DNA of 64,000 nucleotides from Streptomyces novaecaesareae. GTDB taxonomy: Bacteria; Actinomycetota; Actinomycetes; Streptomycetales; Streptomycetaceae. The DNA lies in NCBI RefSeq assembly GCF_000716875.1, contig NZ_JNWQ01000035.1, forward strand, positions 71,477-135,476, written 5' to 3'. The position numbers and the translations under genes were made by a program. Below the pieces are notes generated by a model, which saw only the letters and a list, made by a program, of their open reading frames with translations, did no database searches and had not been told where the DNA came from. Shown here one piece after another: positions 8,066 through 17,695 of this stretch (the stretch's first letter is position 1; every line of letters begins with the position of its first letter).

Positions 8066-8821
8066 ATGACGATCCCTCACCGCTTGACCGGCACCGGCGA
8101 CCACCACGTCCTGGTCCTGCACGACTGGTTCGGCACCAGCGCGGGCTGGGGCCCCTTCCTCGACTACCTCGACGGCCGCGCCTTCAGCTACGCCTTCCTC
8201 GACTACCGGGGCTACGGGCAGCGCAAGGACGTCACCGGCAGCTACACGCTCGCCGAGATCGCCGCCGACGCGCTCGCCCTCGCCGACCAACTCGGCTGGG
8301 ACCGCTTCTCGGTGGTCGGCCACTCGATGGGCGGCAAGGCGGCCCAGCAGGTCCTCGCCGAGGCGCCGTTGCGGGTGCGCAAGCTGGTCGGCCTGGCTCC
8401 GGTGCCGGCCGGGGCCTACCCGCTCGACGAGGCCGGCGAGGCGCTGTTCTACGGCGCCGCCGAGGACCGGGAGAAGCGCCTCGCGATCCTCGACCTGGTC
8501 ACCGGGCAACGGGCCGGCCGGGTCTGGCTCGACCGCATGGTCGACCAGTCGCTGCACCTCTCCACTCCCGAGGCCTTCGGCGGCTACGTCCGCGACTGGG
8601 CCACCGCGGACCTGGAACGCCGGATCAGCGGAAACCCCGTCCCGGTCAAGGTGATCGTCGGCGCGCACGACCTCGCCCTCACCGCCGACGTCATGCGCGG
8701 CACCTTCCTCGCCCACTACCCCAATGCCGAGCTGGAGGAGCTCGACGGCAGCGGCCACTACCCGATGTACGAGGCCCCGGTCGCCCTGGCGGCCTCTCTG
8801 GAGGGCTTCCTCCACAACTGA
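8066..8821 (+). CDS. Alpha/beta hydrolase
   Basis: A 251-residue alpha/beta-fold hydrolase. The nucleophile elbow is GHSMGG with Ser87, the acid is probably the aspartate of GAHDLALTAD near residue 203, and the histidine is His231 in GSGHYPMYE. The oxyanion segment HDWFGTSAGW follows strand 3, as in esterases and C-C hydrolases. It lies 77 nt after the monooxygenase on the same strand and may act on its product. I see only a weak ribosome binding site (GGGAAC). No signal peptide is present, so it is cytoplasmic. Substrate unknown. Confidence 0.88.
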   Translation: MTIPHRLTGTGDHHVLVLHDWFGTSAGWGPFLDYLDGRAFSYAFLDYRGYGQRKDVTGSYTLAEIAADALALADQLGWDRFSVVGHSMGGKAAQQVLAEAPLRVRKLVGLAPVPAGAYPLDEAGEALFYGAAEDREKRLAILDLVTGQRAGRVWLDRMVDQSLHLSTPEAFGGYVRDWATADLERRISGNPVPVKVIVGAHDLALTADVMRGTFLAHYPNAELEELDGSGHYPMYEAPVALAASLEGFLHN

Positions 8822-8910
8822 GGCCCCGGATCCGGTGCGCAGGAAGTCGGTCCGGCCGACTTCCCGCGCGCCGGGTGGGGCCGGCCGCCTCGCGAGTGGC
8901 CCTGCGGGAC

Positions 8911-9807
8911 TCAGACCCCGAGGCCGCGGATGACCAGGTCCAGCAGGGCGAAGCAGAACAGCGAGATGCCCACGAACCCGTTGGTCTGGAAGAACGCCCG
9001 GTTGAGCCGCGACAGGTCGTTCGGCTTCACGATGGTGTGCTCGTAGACGAATGCGCCCGCGACGACCACGAGGCCGATCCAGAAGGCCACTCCGGCATCC
9101 GTCAGGAGCGCGAACCAGCCCAGCAGGAGCGTCGTCAGGACGTGGCAGACCCGCGCGCCCCGGATGGCGGCCGGGATGCCGAAGCGGGCGGGCACCGAGC
9201 GCACCTTGCCGTGGCGGTCGGACTCGACGTCCTGGCAGGCGTAGATGAGGTCGAAGCCGCCGATCCAGATGCCGACCGCGCCCCCGAGCACGGCGGCCTC
9301 CCAGGACCACGTGCCGGTCACCGCGAGCCAGGCGCCGACCGGGCCCATCGCCTGGGCCAGGCCGAGGATCGCCTGCGGGAAGTCCGTGAACCGCTTGCCG
9401 TACGGGTAGACGACCATCGGCACGACGGCCACCGGCGCGAGCGCCAGGCAGAGCGGGTTGAGCATCGCGGCCGCGCCGAGGAACACCACCAGCGCGACGG
9501 CGGAGCCGACATACGCGGTCTTCAACGACACGGCGCCGGTGACGAGTTCGCGCGAGGCCGTCCGCGGGTTGCGGGCGTCGATCTCGCGGTCGATGATCCG
9601 GTTCGCCGCCATCGCGAACGTGCGCAGGCCGACCATGCACACCGTGACGACGAACAACTCGCCCCAGTGCACCCGCTTGTCGGCGAGGAACATGGCCGTC
9701 AGCGCGGCGATGTACGCGAAGGGCAGGGCGAAGACCGAGTGCTCGATCATCACCAGGCGCAGGAAGGCCTTCGTACGGCCCGGGGTCTCAACTGCGGCCG
9801 TGCTCAC
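8911..9807 (-). CDS. mqnP: UbiA-like prenyltransferase of the futalosine menaquinone pathway (MqnP)
   Basis: An integral membrane prenyltransferase of 298 residues with about eight to nine hydrophobic segments. It is expected to attach the polyprenyl chain to 1,4-dihydroxy-6-naphthoate. Both aspartate-rich motifs are present: NRIIDREIDARN (Asn69, Asp73, Asp77) and DLIYACQDVESDRHG in the second half. The start is GTG at 9807 and overlaps the mqnL stop by 4 nt, so the two are translationally coupled. The UbiD-like partner and the UbiX-like mqnM nearby support the menaquinone assignment over haem O or ubiquinone-type roles. Confidence 0.93.
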   Translation of the reverse strand: MSTAAVETPGRTKAFLRLVMIEHSVFALPFAYIAALTAMFLADKRVHWGELFVVTVCMVGLRTFAMAANRIIDREIDARNPRTASRELVTGAVSLKTAYVGSAVALVVFLGAAAMLNPLCLALAPVAVVPMVVYPYGKRFTDFPQAILGLAQAMGPVGAWLAVTGTWSWEAAVLGGAVGIWIGGFDLIYACQDVESDRHGKVRSVPARFGIPAAIRGARVCHVLTTLLLGWFALLTDAGVAFWIGLVVVAGAFVYEHTIVKPNDLSRLNRAFFQTNGFVGISLFCFALLDLVIRGLGV

Positions 9808-11261
9808 AGTCCGTATTCCTTCCAGCGCCGCGAAACCAGCGCAGCCGTCGCCGGGTCGGACGACACCATCTCCGGCCAGCCGCCGTCCCGGGTGTAGCCC
9901 TCCTCGGGGAGCTTCCTCGTCGCGTCGATGCCGGCCTTGCCGCCCCAGAACTGCTGGTACGAGGCGTGGTCCAGGTGGTCCACCGGGCCCTCGACCACGG
10001 TGAGGTCCCGGCTGTAGTCGACGTTGCCGAAGGCCCGCCAGGCGACTTCCTGGTAGTCGTGCACGTCGCAGTCGGCGTCCACCACGATGATCAGCTTGGT
10101 CAGCGACATCATGTGGGCGCCCCAGATGGCGTGCATCGTCTTCTGGGCGTGCTTGGGGTACTTCTTGTCGATCGAGACGATCACGCAGTTGTGGAAGCCG
10201 CCGGCCTCGGGCAGGTCGTAGTCGACGATGTCCGGGATGATGATCTTCAGCAGCGGCAGGAAGAACCGCTCGGTGAACTTGCCCAGCGGGCCGTCCTCCG
10301 TCGGCGGGCGGCCGACCACGATGGACTGCAGGATCGGGCGGCGGCGCATCGTCACGCAGTCGATCGTGAGCGCCGGGAACGGCTCCTGCGGGGTGTAGAA
10401 GCCGGTGTGGTCGCCGAACGGGCCCTCGGGCAGCATCTCGCCGGGCTCCAGCCAGCCCTCCAGGACCACCTCGGCGTCGGCCGGGACCTGCAGCGGCACG
10501 GTCTTGCAGTCGACCATCCGCACCCGCTCCCCGGCGATGAAGCCGGCGAACAGGTACTCGTCGATGTCGCCGGGCAGCGGCGCGGTGGCCGCGTAGGTGA
10601 CGGCCGGCGGGCAGCCGAAGGCGATCGCGACCGGGAGGCGTTCACCGCGCTTCGCCGCCACCGCGTAGTGGTTGCGGCTGTCCTTGTGGATCTGCCAGTG
10701 CATGCCGATGGTGCGGCGGTCGTGCCGCTGGAGCCGGTAGAGGCCCAGGTTGCGGATGCCGGTGTCCGGGTCCTTGGTGTGGGTCAGGCCCAGGTTGAAG
10801 AAGGAGCCGCCGTCCAGCGGCCAGGTGAAGAGGGCGGGCAGCTCGTCCAGGTTCACGTCCTCGCCGGTGAGCACGACCTCCTGGACCGGCGCGTCACCGG
10901 ACTTCACGTGCCGGGGCGGGACGTGCGCCATCGAGGCGAGCTTGCCGAAGGCGTCGCGGAAGCCGGTGAAGCCCTGCGGCAGTTCGGGCTTGAGCAGGCC
11001 GGCGATCTTCTCGGAGACGTCGTCCGGGCCCTTGAGGCCGAGCGCCTTGGCCAGGCGCTGCTCGGTGCCGAAGACGTTCATCGCGAGCGGCATCGACGAG
11101 CCCTTGACGTTCTCGAAGAGCAGGGCGGGGCCCTTGGCCTTCTGGACGCGGTCGACGATCTCGCCGATCTCCAGGTGGGGGTCCACCTCCGCCTTGATGC
11201 GCTTGAGGTCGCCTTCACGGTCGAGGGCCCGGAGAAACGAGCGGAGATCGTCGTATGCCAT
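9804..11261 (-). CDS. mqnL: UbiD-family decarboxylase (MqnL)
   Basis: A 485-residue prenyl-FMN-dependent decarboxylase, predicted to decarboxylate the prenylated 1,4-dihydroxy-6-naphthoate to demethylmenaquinone. UbiD signatures are present: the RNLGLYR block with its conserved arginine, the PEGPFGDHTGFYTP segment carrying the catalytic glutamate and acid, and the SIDKKYPKHAQ metal/cofactor region. It overlaps mqnP by 4 nt and depends on the flavin prenyltransferase MqnM. There is no clear ribosome binding site, and a GATACT hexamer 7 nt before the ATG suggests a leaderless message. It is divergent from the PLDc_N gene at 11356. Confidence 0.93.
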   Translation of the reverse strand: MAYDDLRSFLRALDREGDLKRIKAEVDPHLEIGEIVDRVQKAKGPALLFENVKGSSMPLAMNVFGTEQRLAKALGLKGPDDVSEKIAGLLKPELPQGFTGFRDAFGKLASMAHVPPRHVKSGDAPVQEVVLTGEDVNLDELPALFTWPLDGGSFFNLGLTHTKDPDTGIRNLGLYRLQRHDRRTIGMHWQIHKDSRNHYAVAAKRGERLPVAIAFGCPPAVTYAATAPLPGDIDEYLFAGFIAGERVRMVDCKTVPLQVPADAEVVLEGWLEPGEMLPEGPFGDHTGFYTPQEPFPALTIDCVTMRRRPILQSIVVGRPPTEDGPLGKFTERFFLPLLKIIIPDIVDYDLPEAGGFHNCVIVSIDKKYPKHAQKTMHAIWGAHMMSLTKLIIVVDADCDVHDYQEVAWRAFGNVDYSRDLTVVEGPVDHLDHASYQQFWGGKAGIDATRKLPEEGYTRDGGWPEMVSSDPATAALVSRRWKEYGL

Positions 11262-11355
11262 GCCTGTCAGTATCCGCCACCCGATAGCCTGGCTTGCGTC
11301 AAGGGCCCCGGGAAGGCGCCCGCCACCGCCGCCCGTTTGGGGGGAGATCGCAGCC

Positions 11356-11778
11356 ATGTTGCGGATTCTGCTGACCATCGTCCTTCCGCTCGCGCTCTGG
11401 GTCTGGGCGTTCGTCGACTGCCTGACCACGCCCGAGGACGAGGTGCGGCACCTGCCGAAGGTCGTCTGGGTGCTGATCGTGCTGCTCTTCCCGCCGCTGG
11501 GCCCGATCGCCTGGCTGATCGCCGGCAAGCAGCGCGGCTTCCTGCGGACCGCCACCGCCGACGGGTACCCGGCCGCCGACGGCCGCGCGGGCCGGCCCGG
11601 CCACCCGTCCGCCGGCGGGCGCCCGCTCGCGCCCGACGACAACCCGGAATTCCTCGCCTCGTTGAAGAAGGGCAACAACGAGCACGAGGACATGCTCAAG
11701 CAGTGGGAGGCCGATCTGCGCCGTCGGGAGCAGGAGCTGCGGGACCGGGACGAGCCCGAGGACGGCCGGAAAAGCTGA
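11356..11778 (+). CDS. Small membrane protein with PLDc_N (phospholipase D nuclease N-terminal) domain
   Basis: A 140-residue protein with two membrane segments (LRILLTIVLPLALWVWAFVD and VVWVLIVLLFPPLGPIAWLI) separated by a short acidic loop, which is the PLDc_N domain found alone in many actinobacteria. The C-terminal half is soluble and charged (Arg/Glu-rich from residue 110, possibly a coiled coil). GGGGGGAG lies 9 nt before the ATG. No catalytic HKD motif is present, so it is not a nuclease; function unknown. A strong terminator follows 28 nt after the stop. Confidence 0.8.
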   Translation: MLRILLTIVLPLALWVWAFVDCLTTPEDEVRHLPKVVWVLIVLLFPPLGPIAWLIAGKQRGFLRTATADGYPAADGRAGRPGHPSAGGRPLAPDDNPEFLASLKKGNNEHEDMLKQWEADLRRREQELRDRDEPEDGRKS

Positions 11779-11806
11779 TCACGGGGGTTCGCACGCTCCC
11801 TCCAAC

Positions 11807-11845
11807 AGCCCACCCGGGCGGCCTCGGGTGGGCTGCGGCGTTTTT
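11807..11845 (+). terminator. Rho-independent terminator
   Basis: AGCCCACCCG (11807-11816) pairs with CGGGTGGGCT (11825-11834), followed by GCGGCG and TTTTT at 11841-11845. A T-run this clear is unusual in this GC-rich window. Confidence 0.85.
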
Positions 11846-12229
11846 GGCGCTTCCCTACGACTGGACGCCCTCTCACCCGCATGGCCGCGGCCCGGACCCC
11901 CGGCCGGGGCGGACCGCGGGCGACGCCCCGGACGGCGAGCCCGCACGGCCGGACGACAGCTCTGACCTGCACTTTTCTTCACGTTCAGATCATCTGGCCA
12001 TCATCTCGACGACAACCCCCAGTATTCGAACGAACACGGTGAGCTCCGGCTCCGAAGCGGCTGCTTCTGTACAGCCCTGACAGCTAAACGAACCCGACCT
12101 TGTACGGAATCGACGCCGAAACCAGCGCACGGCCCCTCGTACAGTCATAAGTGAAGAAAGTGATTCGCGGCCGGGGGCACAGCAGACGTTGGCTGTCGGA
12201 CAGTTCCCTCACCCTTGGAGTGGTTCGAG
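11846..12229. other. 384-nt gap upstream of pccB
   Basis: No gene is supported here. The stretch from about 11960 to 12160 is noticeably less GC-rich than its surroundings and probably holds the pccB promoter and leader. I could not find a convincing -35/-10 pair. Confidence 0.4.
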
Positions 12230-13831
<1,602 letters not shown>

Positions 13832-13903
13832 CAGCGCGGTCCACCGCAGCACGCCGCACCGGCCACCACCTCACACCACAGCCACCGGGGGAGAAACCAG
13901 GAC

Positions 13904-14113
13904 ATGACCGCTTCCGCCGAACCCCTCGTCCGCATCGTCCGCGGCAGCCTCACCGACGAGGAACTCGCCGCCCTGACCGCCGTCCTGATGGCGCGCGCCG
14001 CCGCCGCGCAGCAGGCCGCCGCCACCGCGCCGGTCGAGCCGATCGCCACCTGGCACCGCCTGGAGCGCCGCCCGGCGTACTTCTCGCCGGTCAGCTGGCA
14101 GCAGGCCGCCTGA
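13904..14113 (+). CDS. pccE: Acyl-CoA carboxylase epsilon subunit
   Basis: A 69-residue protein matching the small actinomycete acyl-CoA carboxylase epsilon family: an N-terminal LVRIVRGSLTDEELAALTAVL block and a C-terminal W-x-R region (TWHRLERRPAYFSPVSW). The epsilon subunit bridges the alpha and beta subunits and raises complex activity. It sits 72 nt downstream of pccB, the usual arrangement, and GGGGGAG precedes the ATG. A strong hairpin closes the transcription unit. Confidence 0.88.
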   Translation: MTASAEPLVRIVRGSLTDEELAALTAVLMARAAAAQQAAATAPVEPIATWHRLERRPAYFSPVSWQQAA

Positions 14114-14130
14114 CGCACCGCGGCTTCCGC

Positions 14131-14167
14131 CGACGGCCGGTCACCCCGTTCGGGTGACCGGCCGTCG
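14131..14167 (+). terminator. Hairpin terminator after pccE
   Basis: A perfect 16-bp inverted repeat (14131-14146 with 14152-14167) with loop CGTTC. No T-tract. It isolates pccBE from the butyrolactone island. Confidence 0.75.
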
Positions 14168-14279
14168 GGCGTTCCCGGCCTCGGGCGGGCCCGTCGCGGG
14201 CCGGACGCGTCCTGCCCACCCGGCCCACCCGTCCCGCCCGTCCGGTCGTCCCGTCCGGTCGTCCCCGGACGGCTCGGTA

Positions 14280-14301
14280 GGATGCCTACTGGACGGTATG
14301 C
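14280..14301. promoter_or_regulatory. ARE-like gamma-butyrolactone receptor operator (site 1)
   Basis: A 22-bp imperfect palindrome whose right half, GGACGGTATGC, matches the known ArpA half-site GG(T/C)CGGT(A/T)(T/C)G(T/G) closely; the left half read in reverse, AGTAGGCATCC, is looser. It overlaps TAGGAT (14278-14283), a good -10, about 90 nt upstream of the receptor gene, which suggests autorepression. Confidence 0.65.
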
Positions 14302-14371
14302 CTCCGCCACCCCGTCGGCCCCCATAGGATCGGCCGCTGCCGAGGTACCAGAACTTCCCAGGGAGGCTGCG

Positions 14372-14989
14372 ATGGCCAAACAGGCCCGCGCGCTGGCGAC
14401 CCGCCAGACGGTACTGCTCGCGGCGGCCGAGGTCTTCGACGAGCGGGGCTACGCCGCCGCCACGATGTCCGAGATCCTGGACCGCGCCGGCGTCACCAAG
14501 GGCGCGCTGTACTTCCACTTCCACTCCAAGCAGGAGCTGGCGCTCGCCGTCATCGAGGGGCAGGGCGCCTGGATCGCCGGCTGGGAGCCGGCCTCGGACA
14601 GCTGGGTGCAGAACCTGATCGACCTCGGGTACGCCTTCGCCCACGCGCTGCAGTCCGACCCGCTGGTGCGCGGCAGCATCCGGCTGACGATCGAGCACGG
14701 CAGCTTCACCCAGCCGCAGATCGCGGCCTACCAGGGCTGGATGGACCTGGTCCGCGGGCTGCTGGAGCAGGCCAGGGACGCCGGGGACCTCCACCCTGGC
14801 ATCGACCTGGTCGCCGCCTCCGGGGTGATCACCGGGGCCGTCACCGGGATCCAGCTGAGCTCCCAGGTGCTGGCCGACCGGCAGGACCTGATCCAGCGGA
14901 TGGCTGACCTGTGGACGCTGCTGCTGCCCGGCCTGGTCCAGCCGCACGCGCTCGCCCGGCTGAGCGTGGCCGAGCGCGCGGCCTCCTGA
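14372..14989 (+). CDS. Gamma-butyrolactone receptor homologue (ArpA/ScbR type, TetR family)
   Basis: A 205-residue TetR protein with the motif block typical of gamma-butyrolactone receptors: TRQTVLLAAAEVFDERGYAAATMSEI, then AGVTKGALYFHFHSKQELA in the HTH, then DPLVRGSIRLTIEHG and the YQGW motif. Trp123 in YQGW corresponds to the tryptophan essential for ligand binding in ArpA, so ligand sensing looks intact. The ATG at 14372 has GGGAGG 5 nt upstream; an earlier in-frame ATG at 14282 overlaps the promoter and operator. It converges with a second receptor-like gene 58 nt away and lies 1 kb from an afsA-like gene. Confidence 0.9.
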   Translation: MAKQARALATRQTVLLAAAEVFDERGYAAATMSEILDRAGVTKGALYFHFHSKQELALAVIEGQGAWIAGWEPASDSWVQNLIDLGYAFAHALQSDPLVRGSIRLTIEHGSFTQPQIAAYQGWMDLVRGLLEQARDAGDLHPGIDLVAASGVITGAVTGIQLSSQVLADRQDLIQRMADLWTLLLPGLVQPHALARLSVAERAAS

Positions 14990-15047
14990 GGCACGGGGCC
15001 CTGGGGTTCGGACTCCCGGCGCCCGGGCTCCCGGCGCCAGGAGTCGG

Positions 15048-15674
15048 TCAGACCCGGTAGCCGGCCCTGCGGTCCGCCGCCACCAGGGCCGGCAGCGCGG
15101 CCGCCCAGACCCGGCGCACCGCCTCCGGCCGGGGCCGGTCGGCCTCCTCGCCCGCCAGCAGCACTTGCCCGGCCGCCACCGCGATGAGCAGCTCGGCGGT
15201 GGCCCGCCGGTCCACCCCGGGCAGCAGCTCGCCGGTCGCGGCCGCGCGGTCCAGCAGCCGGTGGACGACGCCGGCGAGGCCGCGCCAGGTGGCGTCGGGG
15301 CCGGGCGGGGAGCCCGGGGCGCCGTCCCGGCGCGGGCCCTGGTGGCCGAGCCGGACGCCGGCCCGCACCACCATGTCCTCGCGCAGCATCCGGGCCAGCT
15401 CGTGCGAGAGGTCGATCAGGCCCTGGAGGGCCGGACCGTCGGCGCGCAGGGCGCGCAGCGCGGCCGAGCCGACCTCCCGTCCGGCGGCGTGGCGCACGCC
15501 GTCGGCGAGGGCCTGCTTGGACACGAAGTGGAAGTAGAGCGCGCCCTTGCTGACCCCGGCACGGCGGCTGATGTCGACCAGGCTGGCGGCTTCGAAGCCC
15601 GCCCGCGCGAAGGTCTCCGCCGCGGCGAGCAGCACGGCCTGCCGGGTCCGCCCAGCCCGTTCCTGCTTGACCAC
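15048..15674 (-). CDS. Second gamma-butyrolactone receptor-like TetR regulator
   Basis: A 208-residue paralogue of the receptor at 14372, identical in the HTH core (GVSKGALYFHF versus GVTKGALYFHF). The C-terminal ligand region has diverged: the conserved RLTIEHG block reads RLGHQGPRRDG and contains a Gly/Pro-rich insertion before a lone Trp. This pattern recalls the pseudo-receptors (ScbR2 type) that bind DNA but answer other ligands. The GTG at 15674 is preceded by GGAGGG at 6 nt. It is divergent from the afsA-like gene, and the shared 351-bp gap holds two operator-like palindromes. Confidence 0.85.
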   Translation of the reverse strand: MVKQERAGRTRQAVLLAAAETFARAGFEAASLVDISRRAGVSKGALYFHFVSKQALADGVRHAAGREVGSAALRALRADGPALQGLIDLSHELARMLREDMVVRAGVRLGHQGPRRDGAPGSPPGPDATWRGLAGVVHRLLDRAAATGELLPGVDRRATAELLIAVAAGQVLLAGEEADRPRPEAVRRVWAAALPALVAADRRAGYRV

Positions 15675-15770
15675 TGGCCCCCTCCGGACTCGACCGGGCG
15701 CGATCCCCCGCCCCGCCCCGGCTGCTGTCGGCACGCCCCCGACCAGGAGCGGCGCTCGCATGCGGACGGC

Positions 15771-15798
15771 ATCTACCGAAACCGCATGGTTGGTATCT
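15771..15798. promoter_or_regulatory. ARE-like operator (site 2) at the promoter of the second receptor
   Basis: A 28-bp imperfect palindrome: ATCTACCGAAACC on one side and GGTTGGTATCT on the other. It lies immediately downstream of a minus-strand TAGATT -10 (15804-15799) for the receptor-like gene at 15674, where a bound repressor would block transcription. Confidence 0.65.
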
Positions 15799-15944
15799 AA
15801 TCTAGCGCCTGTATCGCCCCCGCCGTCCAGGGGGGACGGCCCCCCGCCCAAGGTCTGCTGGTGCCTTGGGGGGCATCGCCCCAGTCCACGACAGGGGTAG
15901 CGTGATCGGGCCGGGCTGTGCGGCCGGGGCACCCCAGTCGCAGG

Positions 15945-15964
15945 ACACAAACCGGGTGGTATGT
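15945..15964. promoter_or_regulatory. ARE-like operator (site 3) at the afsA-like promoter
   Basis: ACACAAACCGGGTGGTATGT is a 20-bp imperfect palindrome; the right half GGGTGGTATGT matches the ArpA-type half-site. It touches TATGTT (15964-15969), a possible -10, 62 nt upstream of the afsA-like start. Confidence 0.65.
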
Positions 15965-16025
15965 ATGTTTTGCTCGGGCGTCCATGGCGGCCGCTCGACC
16001 GACACCCTGGGAGCGGGGGCCAGTC

Positions 16026-17126
16026 ATGCCATCGATCGTAGAGCCGGACCCGCACGGCCCGTACGCCCACCCCGGCCCCGAACCGGGCACCGGCGCCGGC
16101 ACCGGCACCGGCTACGACTTCCACGACCGGACCGTCTCCCGGCACCTGGTGCACCGCGCCTCGGTCTCCGAGGTCTTCCTCACCGGCTGGCAGGCCACCG
16201 GCCCGTACGACTTCCTGCTCGGCGCCCAGTGGCCCCGGCTGCACGGCTTCTACCGGCTGCCCGGCGACCGCTACCACGACCCGGTGCTGATGGCCGAGAC
16301 CGTCCGGCAGGCCGGGCTGCTGATCGGCCACGCCGGGTTCGGGGTGCCGCGCGGCCACCACTTCGTCATGGAGGACCTCTCCTACGCGCTCGCCGACCCC
16401 GGCCTGCCGGGCCTGGCCGTCAGCACGGGACCGGCCTCGCTGATGCTCGCCATCGACTGCGAGGACGTCCGGATGCGGCACGGCCGGCTGGGCTCGCTGC
16501 GGGTGCACGCCGACATCACCCGGGACGGCCGGCCGATCGGCCGCGGCTCGGGCCAGCTGCGGGTGGTCTCCCCCGCCTCGTACGACCGGCTGCGCGGCCC
16601 CGGCCGGCACGCCGTCGCCCCGCTGCGCCCGCCCGCCCCCACCGCGCCCGAACTCGTCGGCCGGGCGGAGCCCGCGGACGTGGTGCTCAGCCCGACCCTG
16701 CGGCCGGACACCTGGGTGCTGCGCGCCGACGCCGCGCACCCCGTGCTGTTCGACCACGAGCTGGACCACGTGCCCGGGATGCTGGTGCTGGAGGCCGCCC
16801 GGCAGGCCGCCCAGCGACTGCGCCACCCCGAGCCGGTCGTTCCGGTCGAGCTGGTGACCTCCTTCGACCACTACATAGAGCTGGACCGCCCCTGCTTCGT
16901 CCGGGCCGTCCCCGAACCGGGCGCGGACGGCCGCCGGCTGGCCGTCCGGGTCCAGCTGATCCAGGACGGGCGGACGGCCGCCGAGTGCCGGGTGCTCACC
17001 GAACCGCTGGACGGGCCGGTGGACGGGCCCGCCGAGGGCCCGACGGTGCCGGCCCGGCGGGACGCCCTGGACGGCTGCCCCGCCACGCCGGCCCTCGGCG
17101 GCACCCGGCTGCCGCTGGCCAGCTGA
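16026..17126 (+). CDS. AfsA-like gamma-butyrolactone biosynthesis protein
   Basis: AfsA-type enzymes condense a beta-ketoacyl-ACP thioester with dihydroxyacetone phosphate, the key step in making A-factor-like signals. The 366-residue protein has the two tandem hotdog-like A-factor repeats: the first around TVSRHLVHRASVSEVFLTGW and LMAETVRQAGLLIGHAGFGVP, the second around DHELDHVPGMLVLEAARQAAQRL. The first 30 residues are Pro/Gly-rich and unconserved. The ATG at 16026 follows GGGAGCGGGGG. It is divergent from the pseudo-receptor-like gene and controlled, by position, through operator site 3. No reductase or phosphatase partner gene (BprA type) is seen nearby. Confidence 0.93.
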   Translation: MPSIVEPDPHGPYAHPGPEPGTGAGTGTGYDFHDRTVSRHLVHRASVSEVFLTGWQATGPYDFLLGAQWPRLHGFYRLPGDRYHDPVLMAETVRQAGLLIGHAGFGVPRGHHFVMEDLSYALADPGLPGLAVSTGPASLMLAIDCEDVRMRHGRLGSLRVHADITRDGRPIGRGSGQLRVVSPASYDRLRGPGRHAVAPLRPPAPTAPELVGRAEPADVVLSPTLRPDTWVLRADAAHPVLFDHELDHVPGMLVLEAARQAAQRLRHPEPVVPVELVTSFDHYIELDRPCFVRAVPEPGADGRRLAVRVQLIQDGRTAAECRVLTEPLDGPVDGPAEGPTVPARRDALDGCPATPALGGTRLPLAS

Positions 17127-17162
17127 GCCGCTGCGCGGGCCGTCGGGCAGCGCCCCGGACCG

Positions 17163-17573
17163 TCAGGCGGCCACCAGCGCCGACGCCGGCCGCCGCCCGG
17201 CGTGCATCACGCTGAGGTTGGTCGCCAGTCTGACCGGGTCCTGGGCGAGCCAGAGCCGCAGCGCCGCTCCCAGGGCGGCGCAGGCCGACTCGATCCGGAC
17301 ATCGGTGATCTGCGCGATCCGGGCCGCGCCGGGCACCAGCAGGTCGGCCAGCGGGTTCGGCAGCCAGACCGTCAGGGCACACGGCGCGGGCATCGCGAGC
17401 GCCCCCAGCAGCCGGTAGGCGTCCCCCGGCGCGCTGAGCGTGGGAATGATGTCCAGCAGAGCGTCGGCCACCACCTCGGAGACGTCGCTCCGGTGTCCCT
17501 GGGCGAGCCGGCGGAGCAACATGCGCTCGGCGGCGGTGATTCGGACGGTCAGCATGACCTCGTCGCACTCCAT
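17163..17573 (-). CDS. Small protein with ribbon-helix-helix-like N-terminus
   Basis: A 136-residue protein I do not recognise. Residues 7-44 (MLTVRITAAERMLLRRLAQ then RSDVSEVVADALLDIIP) have the strand-helix-helix pattern of MetJ/Arc/CopG-type ribbon-helix-helix DNA-binding proteins: a short strand with alternating residues, then an R-S-x-V-S-E turn. The rest (residues 45-136) is Ala/Leu-rich and probably helical. GAGGAGGAAA lies about 8 nt before the ATG. It converges with the afsA-like gene, with 36 nt between stops, so it may belong to the butyrolactone island. Function unproven. Confidence 0.6.
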   Translation of the reverse strand: MECDEVMLTVRITAAERMLLRRLAQGHRSDVSEVVADALLDIIPTLSAPGDAYRLLGALAMPAPCALTVWLPNPLADLLVPGAARIAQITDVRIESACAALGAALRLWLAQDPVRLATNLSVMHAGRRPASALVAA

Positions 17574-17695
17574 TGCGCGATTTCCTCCTCGTTCCTCCCC
17601 GTACCGGCGCGGACGGCCGGCACGAACTACCCCTGTCGCACCTCGGCCCGGCCATCTCGTTCGGAAAGCCGGGCCGGTGGGTGATTGCGCCCCGG

